Source: CAIWHR01 sp963813415 | Lineage (GTDB): Bacteria; Pseudomonadota; Gammaproteobacteria; Burkholderiales; Casimicrobiaceae | Direction: 5' to 3' | NCBI GenBank assembly: GCA_963813415.1 | Contig: CAWEYW010000005.1 | Coordinates: forward strand, 1-64,000 | DNA length: 64,000 bases | Part shown: in pieces, positions 8,267 through 16,429 of the stretch | Layout: each line of letters begins with the position of its first letter | How positions within the stretch are numbered: position 1 is the stretch's first letter | Position numbers and translations under genes: made by a program | The notes under the pieces: generated by a model | Told to the model about the DNA's origin: nothing | The model's input: only the letters and a program-made list of their open reading frames with translations | The model's database searches: none

Positions 8267-8959
8267 TCAGCGCTTCGCGCCGGGCATCGATTGCTGTGCC
8301 ATGCGCGTGAAATCGCCCATCACGCGCTGCATCGATTCGAACGCCGAGCCTCCAGAGGAGAGCACGCCCTGCATGGCGCTGACGAGGTTCTGCGCCTGCT
8401 TGAGGTCGGGCAGCATGCTCATCGCCGCCTTGGCCTGCTTCACGCCGGGCACGTCCTCCACCTGCTCCTCGATGATGGTGAACAGGCGCTTCTGCATCTC
8501 GACCACGAGCTCGAACATCTGGCTCCAGTACGTCATGGCCTTGTGCACCGCCTCCTGGCCGACGTTCTGGCTGGTGGCGACCAGCGCCTGCGGGTTCTCC
8601 GCCTCCGCTGCCCGGCGTGCGACACGCTTCTGGAATGCGCGTGCCTCCTCCTCGCCTTCGAACTGCAGCTTGCGCATTTTCGCCGTGCTTTCGATGGCCG
8701 CATCGATGATGTCGAGCGCAAGCCGTGCATTCTGGCGATAGAGCTCGAACGCCTGCTCGGGCGTCATCATGTCCTTGAATTTGGCGAACTGCGCGGGATC
8801 CGCCATGCCCGCGAATGCCGCGGAGGCGGCACGCGCGCTGGCACTCGTATCCGGGCCTGCACCGGCTGCGGCTGGCGAAGCGGAGCTCTTGCGCGCAGAA
8901 CGCTTGGCGCCGGTGGTCTTGCGACCGGAGGTGGATTTGGATGCTTTCTTGGTGGCCAT
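8267..8959 (-). CDS. phasin family protein
   Basis: A 230-aa phasin-type protein, expected to coat polyhydroxyalkanoate granules and limit their size. The N-terminal 40-50 residues are Lys/Ala/Ser-rich (KKASKSTSGRKTTGAK) and look disordered, resembling the basic tails of DNA-associated phasins. From about residue 55 it is amphipathic helix, with FKDMMTPEQAFELYRQNARLALD and a Met-rich region near MTYWSQMFELVVEMQKRL. The start at the ATG at 8959 has GGAG 8 nt upstream. It is a single-gene unit ended by the hairpin at 8217-8252. It implies that the organism stores polyester, although no PHA synthase is in the window. Confidence 0.8.
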   Translation of the reverse strand: MATKKASKSTSGRKTTGAKRSARKSSASPAAAGAGPDTSASARAASAAFAGMADPAQFAKFKDMMTPEQAFELYRQNARLALDIIDAAIESTAKMRKLQFEGEEEARAFQKRVARRAAEAENPQALVATSQNVGQEAVHKAMTYWSQMFELVVEMQKRLFTIIEEQVEDVPGVKQAKAAMSMLPDLKQAQNLVSAMQGVLSSGGSAFESMQRVMGDFTRMAQQSMPGAKR

Positions 8960-9055
8960 GCCTTGCGCTCCTTTAGCTGAGACGAAGAAAGCCGCGGGCA
9001 TGCTGCACCCAGGGCCGGGAAGCTTGCAGCGGGGCAGATGGCGTATTGCACGCCG

Positions 9056-10045
9056 TCAGCGCTCCATCGTCAATACGGCGGCGCCATCGATCGCGCCTGC
9101 GCGCAGATCGTCCAGCGCGACGTTCGCCTGCTCCAGCGCGTAACTGCGGGCATGCACACGCAGCGGCGTGGCAGCGGCGATGGCGAGAAACGCCTCGCCG
9201 TCATGGCGGGTGAGGTTCGCCACCGAACGCACCTGTCGCTCGCCCCACAGCAGGCGGTACGGAAACGCCGGGATATCGCTCATGTGGATGCCCGCGCAGA
9301 TGACGGAGCCGCCGCGTGCCGTGGCCGCAAGCGCCGCCGGAACCAGCGCGCCGACGGGCGCGAACAGGATGGCGGCATCGAGCGGCTGCGGCGGCAGCGC
9401 ATCGCTGCCGCCAGCCCACTGCACGCCCAGCTCGCGTGCAAACGCCTGGCCATTGCCGTCACCCGGGCGGGTGAATGCATAAACCGTATGGTTCGCGGCA
9501 AGGGCAACCTGCGCGATGAGATGCGCGGCGGCCCCGAATCCATAAATGCCGATGGTCTGCGCATCAGCGGCAAACGCGTAGGCCCGATAGCCGATGAGGC
9601 CGGCGCACAGCAGCGGCGCTGCGTGCACGTCGTCGTAGCTCGCGGGCAGCGGAAACACGAATCGTGCATCGGCGGCGACGAACTCGGCGTACCCGCCATT
9701 GCGCTGGTAGCCGGTGAACTGTGCATCGGCGCAGAGGTTCTCGTGTCCGGATACACAATAACGGCAATGGCCGCATGTGGCGCCGAGCCACGGCACGCCG
9801 ACCCGCGTCCCGACCGCCGGACTCGATACACCCGGCCCGAGCGCGATCACCTCGCCGACGATCTCGTGACCGGGAATCACCGCCGCTGCAGGGTCGGGCA
9901 GCTCGCCGTCGACCAGATGCAGGTCGGTGCGGCACACGCCGCAGGCGCGCACCGCGATCAGGACCTCTCCCGGACGCGCGACCGGGACCGGCAGCTCGCG
10001 CGACACCAGTGGGCGCCCTGGTCCGTCGAAGACCATCGCCCGCAT
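9056..10045 (-). CDS. zinc-dependent medium-chain alcohol dehydrogenase
   Basis: A 329-aa MDR-family NAD(P)-dependent alcohol/aldehyde oxidoreductase, cytosolic. Catalytic zinc ligands are visible as Cys38 (ACGVCRTDLH) and His60-Glu61 (PGHEIVGEV). The structural zinc lobe is Cys91-Cys94-Cys97-Cys105 (CGHCRYCVSGHENLC). The Rossmann motif is IGIYGFGAAAHLIAQVA (about 172-188), with Gly-x-Gly-x-x-Ala instead of the classical GxGxxG. The start at the ATG at 10045 follows GGAGAG by 8 nt. It is of the group annotated as zinc-binding alcohol dehydrogenase family protein; the substrate cannot be deduced. It is divergent from the DUF1853 gene. Confidence 0.9.
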   Translation of the reverse strand: MRAMVFDGPGRPLVSRELPVPVARPGEVLIAVRACGVCRTDLHLVDGELPDPAAAVIPGHEIVGEVIALGPGVSSPAVGTRVGVPWLGATCGHCRYCVSGHENLCADAQFTGYQRNGGYAEFVAADARFVFPLPASYDDVHAAPLLCAGLIGYRAYAFAADAQTIGIYGFGAAAHLIAQVALAANHTVYAFTRPGDGNGQAFARELGVQWAGGSDALPPQPLDAAILFAPVGALVPAALAATARGGSVICAGIHMSDIPAFPYRLLWGERQVRSVANLTRHDGEAFLAIAAATPLRVHARSYALEQANVALDDLRAGAIDGAAVLTMER

Positions 10046-10203
10046 CGTTGCTCTCTCCGACAGGGCCAGCGCCATTCATGAGCTCCATGAGGCTTTCATC
10101 GTAGCGAGCCTCCTCCCCTGCCTCTTGACACCCATCAATCAAGCTTCCGGCCGGTGCGCGACGCGCAGCCGCATTGTCCGACGGCTCGGGCATAGAATGC
10201 AGC

Positions 10204-11220
10204 ATGCGCTCCGCAGCCGCTGCCGCCCTGTCCGGCGCGATGATCCCCGCCCTGGTCGCCGGCAGGGACCATGGGGAAGCGGACGTCGCCTCCCGCATCG
10301 ACAGCCTCGAGACCCCGGACGTTCGCGCCCTGGCTGCGCTCGTTTGCGCGCCGTCGCTGATCAGTCCTGCCGCGAGTCCGTACGCGCTGCTCGACGATGC
10401 ATGGCGGCGCGCATCGCTCATGGCACAGTCGGCGTGGCTTGCCCGGCTCGACCGGCACGCCGCACCGCTGCACGAGCACCTCGCACGCTCCAACGCGCGC
10501 CAGCTCGGTCGTTATGCGGAAGCCCTGTGGCACTTCTGGTTCCTGCACCTTCCCGGGGCGAAGGTGCACGCTGCCGGACTCGCCATCACCGAGGGCCATC
10601 GGGTGCGCGGCGAGCTCGACTTCGTGGTGACACTGCCCGATCTGCCCGGCGTGCAGCATCTCGAGACGGGTTACAAGTTCTTCCTGCACTGTCCCCCGGG
10701 CGACGACATGTCGCGGTTCGTCGGCACGCATCCCGACGATCGCCTGGATCACAAATGGCGGCACATGGTGGACGTGCAGCTGCCGCTGTCGCAGACGGTG
10801 CTGGCGCGCGCAGCCCTGCCCGCGGAAATCCGGGCGACGACGATCACGCCCCGCGCGTGTTTGCAGGGCCACGTGTTTCGCTGCCTGCACACCGACATCC
10901 TCGACGGCCCGTCACGCGAGCCGCTGTTCTGGAGCCGACATGGGGATCCAGGGCTCGCCCGCGGCTTGCAGCGGATGCCGGCCTGGATGTTCCTGTCGCG
11001 CCAGCGATGGATCGCACCGGTACCCCGCTACGCGCACGGCAGTCCGGCCGAGGTGTTGACGCCGGCAGCCTGCGGGGAGCTCCTGCAGGCGCATTTCGCG
11101 CACTCGCGGCAGGCGCGGCTCGTCGTCGGTCTCCATCGCGCCGCCAACGGATGCTGGCAGGAAGGGATGCGGATCATGGTGGTGGCGCAGGATTGGCCCG
11201 GGGCCACGCCGGCAACCTAA
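10204..11220 (+). CDS. DUF1853 family protein
   Basis: A protein of about 338 aa matching DUF1853 of proteobacteria. Family strings are LGRYAEALWHFWFLHLPG (about 100-117), the acidic GELDFVVTLPD (about 135-145), HLETGYKFFLHCP, and DRLDHKWRHMVDVQLPLS (about 180-197). The ELDF...E.GYKF arrangement resembles a PD-(D/E)xK nuclease-like active site (D, then E-x-K-like), which is an inference from spacing only. The start is uncertain: the ATG at 10204 has no clear Shine-Dalgarno, and a TTG at 10174 is in frame. It precedes the lexA promoter on the same strand. Confidence 0.75.
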   Translation: MRSAAAAALSGAMIPALVAGRDHGEADVASRIDSLETPDVRALAALVCAPSLISPAASPYALLDDAWRRASLMAQSAWLARLDRHAAPLHEHLARSNARQLGRYAEALWHFWFLHLPGAKVHAAGLAITEGHRVRGELDFVVTLPDLPGVQHLETGYKFFLHCPPGDDMSRFVGTHPDDRLDHKWRHMVDVQLPLSQTVLARAALPAEIRATTITPRACLQGHVFRCLHTDILDGPSREPLFWSRHGDPGLARGLQRMPAWMFLSRQRWIAPVPRYAHGSPAEVLTPAACGELLQAHFAHSRQARLVVGLHRAANGCWQEGMRIMVVAQDWPGATPAT

Positions 11221-11226
11221 GCGCGG

Positions 11227-11254
11227 TTGACGGCCGCGCATAGCCGCCTATAAT
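11227..11254 (+). promoter_or_regulatory. sigma-70 promoter of the lexA-imuA-imuB operon
   Basis: TTGACG (11227-11232) and a perfect TATAAT (11249-11254) are separated by 16 bp. Transcription would start near 11261, placing the LexA-type element (11262-11280) at the beginning of the transcript, a position suited to repression. Confidence 0.75.
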
Positions 11255-11261
11255 AACGGTG

Positions 11262-11280
11262 CCGCATCGATATACGGTAT
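11262..11280 (+). promoter_or_regulatory. candidate LexA operator (copy 1, lexA)
   Basis: The 19-bp element CCGCATnnATATACGGTAT lies between the -10 box and the lexA start codon. The same element, in reverse orientation and identical at all 17 defined positions, lies upstream of dnaE2 (21279-21297). Autoregulation by LexA is inferred from gene content and position. Confidence 0.65.
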
Positions 11281-11282
11281 CC

Positions 11283-11921
11283 ATGGTGCCCGCCGACGCC
11301 TCCGCCTTACCGCTCACCGCCCGCCAGCAGCAGATCCTGGACTGGATCCGGCAGCATCTCGAGACCAGGGGCATGCCACCAACCCGCGCGGAGATCGCCG
11401 CGGGATTGGGGTTTCGCACCGCAAGCTCGGCCGAGGATCACTTGCGCGCCCTCGCCCGCAAGGGCGCGCTCGAGATCCTGCCCGGCGCGTCGCGTGGCTT
11501 GCGGCTGAAGGAATCCACGGAGCTGCCCGGCACCGGGTTGCCACTGGTGGGACGTGTCGCCGCGGGCCATCCCATCCTTGCGACCGGGCACATCGAGGCC
11601 CATGTGCGCCTCGACCCGCACCTCTTCACTCCGGCGGCCGATTACCTGTTGCGCGTACGCGGCCTCAGCATGAAGAACGCCGGCATTCTCGATGGCGATC
11701 TCCTTGCCGTGCACAAGACGGGCGAGGCGCGTTCGGGCCAGATCGTCGTCGCCCGTCTTGGCGAGGAAGTCACGGTCAAGCGTCTCAAGCGGCAGGGCAG
11801 CCAGATCGTGCTGCTGGCCGAGAATCCCGATTTCGCGCCCATCGTCGTCGAGGGCAAGCGCGAGGCGTTCGCGATCGAAGGCATCGGCGTGGGCGTCATC
11901 CGCACCGGCAAGCTGAGCTGA
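11283..11921 (+). CDS. lexA: LexA-family SOS repressor (second type, linked to imuAB)
   Basis: A 212-aa LexA repressor. The N-terminal winged helix begins LTARQQQILDWIRQHLE (11-27) with the recognition region TRAEIAAGLGF. The autocleavage bond is Ala94-Gly95 (RVAAGHP). The catalytic dyad is Ser129 (VRGLSMKNAGILDGD) and Lys166 (VTVKRL), so RecA-stimulated self-cleavage should work. The ATG at 11283 follows directly on the operator and gives a family-typical N-terminus; an in-frame GTG at 11259 would lie before the predicted transcription start. LexA genes heading imuA-imuB-dnaE2 cassettes usually control just the cassette and bind a box unlike the classical one. Confidence 0.92.
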   Translation: MVPADASALPLTARQQQILDWIRQHLETRGMPPTRAEIAAGLGFRTASSAEDHLRALARKGALEILPGASRGLRLKESTELPGTGLPLVGRVAAGHPILATGHIEAHVRLDPHLFTPAADYLLRVRGLSMKNAGILDGDLLAVHKTGEARSGQIVVARLGEEVTVKRLKRQGSQIVLLAENPDFAPIVVEGKREAFAIEGIGVGVIRTGKLS

Positions 11922-12036
11922 CATGCTGCACCAGCGCCGCGTCATCGCGCGCCGTTCTCCTTTCCTGTCCTGATGGAGCCTTTGCCCGGGCGTCCGCGCG
12001 ATCCGCGGCCGCCCGGTGCTTTTCTGCAGCAGGATC

Positions 12037-12762
12037 ATGACCGCTCTTCCCTCACTCGCAGCGGTGCTGCAGAACCCGGCCGTGTGGCGCGGCAGCGACT
12101 GTGCGCCCGAGCCGTCGGCAATCGCCACGGGCTACGCGCCGCTGGACGCCGTGCTGCCCGGAGGCGGCTGGCCCGCTGCAGCGCTCACCGAGATCATGGT
12201 GGCCCGCGAAGGCATCGGCGAAATCTCGCTCATGCTGCCCGCGCTCGTGCGCCTGCAGGCGCAACGACGGCAGGTCGCATGGATTGCGCCGCCGCACGTG
12301 CCCTATGCGCCGGCGCTCATCGCTGCCGGCGTCGATCTGCGCCGTCTGATCATCGTGCGTTGCCCGAACACGACCGACCAGCTGTGGGCATTCGAACAGG
12401 CGTTGCGTGCACCAGAATGCGGCGCTGCCTTCGCGTGGCTCGCCACGCCGGACGAGCGGCTGCTGCGCCGGCTGCAGGTGGCAGCGCACGACGGCGGCAC
12501 CTGGGGCGTGTTGTGGCGCCGCCCGGGCCAGCGGGCCGGGGCCAGTGCTGCGCCGCTGCGCCTCGCTCTCTCGCCCCATGAGGGACAACTCTCGATCCAG
12601 GTGCTGAAACGCCGCGGCGGCGAGGTTGGCCATCCCATCGTGCTCGACGTGAACCCGGCAGCGCAGCGCGGTGTGCGCCTTGCACCCGGACCGGCCAGGC
12701 TCGACGTGCGCAGCAGCGCGGGCCGTCCTGCCGCGCCGCCGCGCCTGCCCTCCGCGCATTGA
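12037..12762 (+). CDS. imuA: ImuA translesion-synthesis-associated protein
   Basis: A 241-aa RecA-like ATPase-fold protein of the ImuA (SulA-related) family, part of the ImuA-ImuB-DnaE2 mutasome that performs error-prone synthesis past DNA lesions. Family features are GYAPLDAVLPGGGWPAAALTEIMV (about 32-55), the counterpart of the RecA N-terminal region with a degenerate P-loop, followed by GIGEISLMLPALVRLQAQRR and VAWIAPPHVPYAPAL. The ATG at 12037 was chosen; it lies 115 nt after lexA. imuB follows after 21 nt, so the three genes form one LexA-controlled operon. Confidence 0.88.
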   Translation: MTALPSLAAVLQNPAVWRGSDCAPEPSAIATGYAPLDAVLPGGGWPAAALTEIMVAREGIGEISLMLPALVRLQAQRRQVAWIAPPHVPYAPALIAAGVDLRRLIIVRCPNTTDQLWAFEQALRAPECGAAFAWLATPDERLLRRLQVAAHDGGTWGVLWRRPGQRAGASAAPLRLALSPHEGQLSIQVLKRRGGEVGHPIVLDVNPAAQRGVRLAPGPARLDVRSSAGRPAAPPRLPSAH

Positions 12763-12783
12763 GCGGCGCGACGGCGCTTCGTC

Positions 12784-14274
12784 ATGCTGTGGATCTGTCT
12801 GCTGTTGCCGGAGTTGCCGCTCGAGGTTTTTCTGCGCGCGCAGCCGGCACCGCAGAATCCCGAAGCGTTGCGCTTCGCCGTGACGAGCGGCGGTCATCAT
12901 CCGCGCATCGTGGCCGCCAACGAGGCCGCGCACACGACCGGCATCGCCGCGGGACAGCTCGTCTCGGCAGCACTGGCGCTGGCGCCCGACGCGGTGCTCC
13001 GGGATCGCGATCCGCGAGCGGAGCACGCCGCGCTCGAAGCGGTGGCCACGTGGCTCACGCAATTCACACCCACCGTCAGTCTTGCCCCACCGCAGGCGTT
13101 GCTCGCCGAGATTGGCGGCAGCGTGCGTCTTTTCGGCGGCCTGCATTCCCTGCTGCAACGCATCGTGCGCGGCATCGCCACGCTCGGCTATTCCGTGCAT
13201 CCGGCCGGTGCGCCGACACCCACCGCCGCGCGCGCTCTCGCCCACGCCGGACGCCGGGCGATCGTCCGCGCCGAAGCTCTCGAGCAGGCCCTCGCGCCGC
13301 TGTCGCTGGTACATCTTGGTGCCGATGACGCAGCGGTGTCGCTGCTGCACAGTGCGGGCATCACCACATTCGGTGCCGCCTGGGCGTTGCCGCGCGATGC
13401 GCTGGCGCGTCGCGTCGGTGCGGACTTCGTTGCCTTGCTCGATCGTGCACGCGATCGCGCGCCCGATCCGCAGGTGCCGTTCGTGCCGCCCGTGCGCTAT
13501 CGTGGTCGCCTCGAGCTGCCGGTGCCGGTCGACGACGTGGCGGCGCTTGGTTTTGCGCTGAACCGCCTGGTGCACGAGCTCGCCGGATGGCTAACCGGGC
13601 GCGGCCTCGGCGTGCTGCAGCTCTCGGTCGCGCTCGAGCACGAGCGCTACGTCAGCGCGCGCACGGGGACGGCGGCGACGACGATTCCGTTCGCGCTCGC
13701 GGCACCGGCACGCGATCCCGTGCATCTCATGGCCGTGGTGCGTGAGCGTTTGGCGCGCGTGGAATTACCGGCGCCGGTCGAAAGCCTCACGGTACTGAGC
13801 GACGCCACCGCGCCGCTCGCCGGACGCAATCTCGGGCTCCTGCCGGGCGACGATGCCACCCCTGCGGTACCCCTGCTCGACCGGCTGCGCGCGCGGCTCG
13901 GCGACGAGGCCGTTACCTGCATTGCCGCCCTCGAGGATCATCGTCCCGAGCGCGCCTGGCGCGAGGATGCGCCGGGCGCGGCAACGCACGACGTCCATGC
14001 CCACGCACGCGAGGCACGGCGTTGCGTGCTGCCTGCCGGACCGCGCCCTGCGTGGCTGCTGACCGAGCCGCGCCCGCTCGCGGCGACGTTCGAGACACGA
14101 CCATGGATCCTGCGCGACGGCCCGGAACGCATCGAGTCGGGCTGGTGGGATGGCGCGGACATGCGCCGCGACTATTACGTGGCCGAAAGTCCGCGTGGTG
14201 AAGTGCTGTGGATCTATCGCGACAGCGTGTACGGCGAGGACGGCGAATGGTTCCTGCACGGCATGTTTGCCTGA
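12784..14274 (+). CDS. imuB: ImuB, catalytically inactive Y-family polymerase homologue
   Basis: A 496-aa Y-family DNA polymerase relative that acts as the hub of the ImuABC mutasome, bridging DnaE2 and the beta clamp. The N-terminus LWICLLLPELPLEVFLRA (2-19) shows that the catalytic DxD-type acid of true Y-family enzymes is missing, as expected for ImuB. The palm/finger region runs to about 240, with the helix-hairpin-helix-like HSAGITTFGAAWALPRDALARRVG (about 190-215) and little-finger region FALNRLVHELAGWLTGRGLG (about 258-277). The C-terminus includes the domain around RDYYVAESPRGEVLWIYRD. It directly follows imuA. dnaE2 would be expected next but lies 7 kb away. Confidence 0.9.
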   Translation: MLWICLLLPELPLEVFLRAQPAPQNPEALRFAVTSGGHHPRIVAANEAAHTTGIAAGQLVSAALALAPDAVLRDRDPRAEHAALEAVATWLTQFTPTVSLAPPQALLAEIGGSVRLFGGLHSLLQRIVRGIATLGYSVHPAGAPTPTAARALAHAGRRAIVRAEALEQALAPLSLVHLGADDAAVSLLHSAGITTFGAAWALPRDALARRVGADFVALLDRARDRAPDPQVPFVPPVRYRGRLELPVPVDDVAALGFALNRLVHELAGWLTGRGLGVLQLSVALEHERYVSARTGTAATTIPFALAAPARDPVHLMAVVRERLARVELPAPVESLTVLSDATAPLAGRNLGLLPGDDATPAVPLLDRLRARLGDEAVTCIAALEDHRPERAWREDAPGAATHDVHAHAREARRCVLPAGPRPAWLLTEPRPLAATFETRPWILRDGPERIESGWWDGADMRRDYYVAESPRGEVLWIYRDSVYGEDGEWFLHGMFA

Positions 14275-14310
14275 GCGCCAGGTGACGCAGCGCGCGCTGC
14301 GAGGGGTCGG

Positions 14311-14460
14311 TCAATGGCGCTTGAAGAACTGCACCTCGCGCTCGTGCTTCTCGGCCGCCTCGCGCGTCTTGAACGTGCCCAGGTTGCGGCGCTTGCCGGT
14401 CTTCGGATCCACCTTGCGCGAGTAGAGCCGGTATTCGCCGGTCTTGAGTTTCCTGATCAT
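14311..14460 (-). CDS. conserved 49-aa basic protein
   Basis: A short gene of 49 residues: it begins MIRKLKTGEYRLYSRKVD, continues PKTGKRRNLGTFKTREAAEK and ends HEREVQFFKRH. GGAGG lies 8 nt before the ATG at 14460. Closely similar short proteins are widespread in beta- and gammaproteobacteria as conserved hypotheticals (recalled, not searched). The fold suggested by GEYRLYSR-x-TGKRRNLGTF-x-AA is the small three-strand-plus-helix unit seen in arm-binding domains of tyrosine integrases, so nucleic-acid binding is plausible (inference). It is convergent with imuB and lies 4 nt beyond the kinase remnant. Confidence 0.7.
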   Translation of the reverse strand: MIRKLKTGEYRLYSRKVDPKTGKRRNLGTFKTREAAEKHEREVQFFKRH

Positions 14461-14464
14461 TCCG

Positions 14465-14670
14465 TCATCCTCCGGGACTGCCGTTTCGAGAATCTACCCA
14501 GGCCAGACCCGGCGTCACCTTCGAACGCGAAAAGCGCAGGTGTACCGTCGTGCCCGTGCCCAACTCCGATTCGATCCGCAGATCGCCACCGAGTTGCCGC
14601 AACAGCTGCCCGACCTGCGCCAGCCCCAGGCCCGTGGCCCCTCGACGAGGCGGGGCGGCAGGTCCCCGCG
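14465..14670 (-). pseudogene. C-terminal remnant of a sensor histidine kinase
   Basis: Read on the minus strand, this encodes the end of an HATPase domain: RRGATGLGLAQVGQLLRQL (the G2 box), then LGGDLRIESELGTGTTVHLR, then about 20 unrelated residues to a stop at 14465. The G2 box and the GTGTTVHLRF terminal strand are diagnostic. There is no dimerisation domain, H-box, N-box or G1 box upstream in any frame before the molybdopterin oxidoreductase stop at 14738. The fragment is too short to function. It suggests that a regulatory kinase once accompanied the neighbouring molybdopterin/cytochrome b pair and has been deleted. Confidence 0.7.
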
Positions 14671-14737
14671 CTCGTGCGCGACGCGCGCGGTGTGGACGCC
14701 GCGGGTCAAGCGAACACGACTGCGGGGCACATCCCGT

Positions 14738-15514
14738 TCAGATGCCTGCATACCACTGATAGCCCTGGTCTTCCCAATAGCCTCCCCGACCGCCGCGCAG
14801 ATGCGCAAAGCTGTCGACGAGCTCCAGGCGCATCACGTATTTCGCGTGCTTGTAGCCGAGCTGGCGCTCGACGCGCAGCCGGATCGGCGCGCCGTTGGCG
14901 ACGGGCAGCGGCGCATCGTTGAGGGCGTACGCGAGGATCGTCTGCTCGTGGTACGCATCATCGAGGTCGATGCTCTCGTAATAGGGCTCGCTGCCATCGG
15001 TTTCCATGGGATCGGCGCAGTGGAACACGACGTAGCGCGCCGCCGCCGTCGGCCCTACCGCGGCGAGCAGTGCACCGAGGCGCGCGCCCTGCCATTTGCC
15101 GATCGCGCTCCAGCCTTCGACGCAATCGTGCCGGGTGATCTGCGTTCGGCTTGGCAACGCCTTGAGGTCGGCGAGCGAATAATGCCCGGGTCGCTCGACA
15201 AGACCGTCGACCACCAGCCGGTAGTCGGCAAAGGCGGCCTGCGCGAGCGCGCGGTATGCGGGATTGTCCGGCTCGGCGGTCCCGTTGCTGCGAAACGTCG
15301 GGGAAAGATCCGCAGGCGTGAATTCCTGCGCCATCGCCTTGCGGCCGACGGCGCGGGCCGCGGCAGCGTTCACGTGGTCCGCGACACCCAGGAGCTTCGG
15401 AAACCACTGGGTGTTCGACAGCCGGTCACAACCGGCGAGCATGAGTGCACCGGCACCGCCGATCACCCGGCGAAAGAAGCGGCGGCGCGCGCCGCGCAAT
15501 GCGTGATCAGTCAT
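14738..15514 (-). CDS. periplasmic molybdopterin-dependent oxidoreductase (sulfite-oxidase superfamily)
   Basis: A 258-aa protein carrying the oxidoreductase molybdopterin-binding domain. The N-terminus RRRFFRRVIGGAGALMLAGC contains tandem arginines and a lipobox LAGC (Cys29), so Tat-type export and/or lipid anchoring is likely. The molybdenum-ligating cysteine is Cys131 in TRHDCVEGWSAIGKWQG. The C-terminal part has the RLRVERQLGYKHAKYVMRLEL strand typical of the family. There is no C-terminal dimerisation domain, so it resembles YedY/MsrP-like short enzymes more than classical sulfite oxidase. The substrate is unknown. It overlaps by 8 nt the gene for a cytochrome b, probably its electron partner. 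Confidence 0.85.
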   Translation of the reverse strand: MTDHALRGARRRFFRRVIGGAGALMLAGCDRLSNTQWFPKLLGVADHVNAAAARAVGRKAMAQEFTPADLSPTFRSNGTAEPDNPAYRALAQAAFADYRLVVDGLVERPGHYSLADLKALPSRTQITRHDCVEGWSAIGKWQGARLGALLAAVGPTAAARYVVFHCADPMETDGSEPYYESIDLDDAYHEQTILAYALNDAPLPVANGAPIRLRVERQLGYKHAKYVMRLELVDSFAHLRGGRGGYWEDQGYQWYAGI

Positions 15515-16355
15515 GACCTGCCTCCTCGCGCACGACATAGCGGCCGGTGATCATCGAGCGCAGGTGATTCCACGCGCCGGAGATCAGGACCTCGAAAACG
15601 TGAATGGTCACGAACCCCACGAGCAGCCACGCAATGATGAAGTGAATGGTGCGCGCCGACTGGCGGCCCCCGAACAGGTCGACCCAGCCCGCGGCGACGC
15701 TATTCAGCCAGGGCGACATCGCGATGCCCATGGTCACGATGCCCGGCAGGAGCACGAAAATGACCGCGATATAGGCGAGCTTCTGCAGGACGTTGTAGCG
15801 CTTGGCCGCTTCACCGGTGGGATGACGGAAGCGCAGATGATCGGCGATGGAGCGTCCGATCGAGCGCCATTCGGCGCGCGTGGGCCACAGGTCGCGCGCC
15901 AGGTGCCGGCTGCCGATCGTGTAGGCGAGGTAGGCAAGACCGTTCAGCACGAAAATCCACGCAAAGAAGAAATGCCATGCGCGGGCCATCGACAGCCAGC
16001 GGTTGTCGGGGATCGTGATCCACCAGGGGAAGCCGCGCGCACTCCACTCGCCGGTGCGATCGCGCGAAGCACCCAGCACGCCGGTGGTGTCGAAGACGTG
16101 CTCGCCGACCCGCGTCATGCCGATGACCTTGCCGTCCGGCGTCTGCATCGCCGCCATTTCGAGCAGCGGCGGCCGGCCCGTGTACGACGACTTGCCCCAG
16201 TAGAGCGCGGGGTGGGCGTTGAAGATCTGGAGCCCGCTCATGAAGAGCACGGTCAGCGCGACCACGTTGATCCAGTGCATGACCCGGACCGGCAGCGCGT
16301 GACGCGCGTAGCTGTACGTGGCCGGCGCCGTTTCGATCGTCATCGTCTGCTCCAT
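15507..16355 (-). CDS. membrane cytochrome b (b561-type) partner of the molybdopterin enzyme
   Basis: A 282-aa diheme-type cytochrome b with four to five membrane helices. Histidine-bearing helices include PVRVMHWINVVALTVLFMSG (about 22-41), MARAWHFFFAWIFVLNGLAYLAY (about 125-147) and ARTIHFIIAWLLVGFVTIHVFEV (about 237-259), the His pairs being likely haem ligands. The periplasmic loop 50-115 is unusually long. The start at the ATG at 16355 has AGGAGG 5 nt upstream; longer in-frame sequence is the antisense of the MFS gene and was excluded. It is the first gene of a two-gene operon with the molybdopterin enzyme, probably moving electrons between it and the quinone pool. Confidence 0.85.
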   Translation of the reverse strand: MEQTMTIETAPATYSYARHALPVRVMHWINVVALTVLFMSGLQIFNAHPALYWGKSSYTGRPPLLEMAAMQTPDGKVIGMTRVGEHVFDTTGVLGASRDRTGEWSARGFPWWITIPDNRWLSMARAWHFFFAWIFVLNGLAYLAYTIGSRHLARDLWPTRAEWRSIGRSIADHLRFRHPTGEAAKRYNVLQKLAYIAVIFVLLPGIVTMGIAMSPWLNSVAAGWVDLFGGRQSARTIHFIIAWLLVGFVTIHVFEVLISGAWNHLRSMITGRYVVREEAGHD

Positions 16356-16429
16356 GAATCCTCCTGTCGCGATGCTGGCTGCGTGCACCCTTGGTCGGCC
16401 GGGCTCGCCGATCCTTACCGGTAGGCCGG

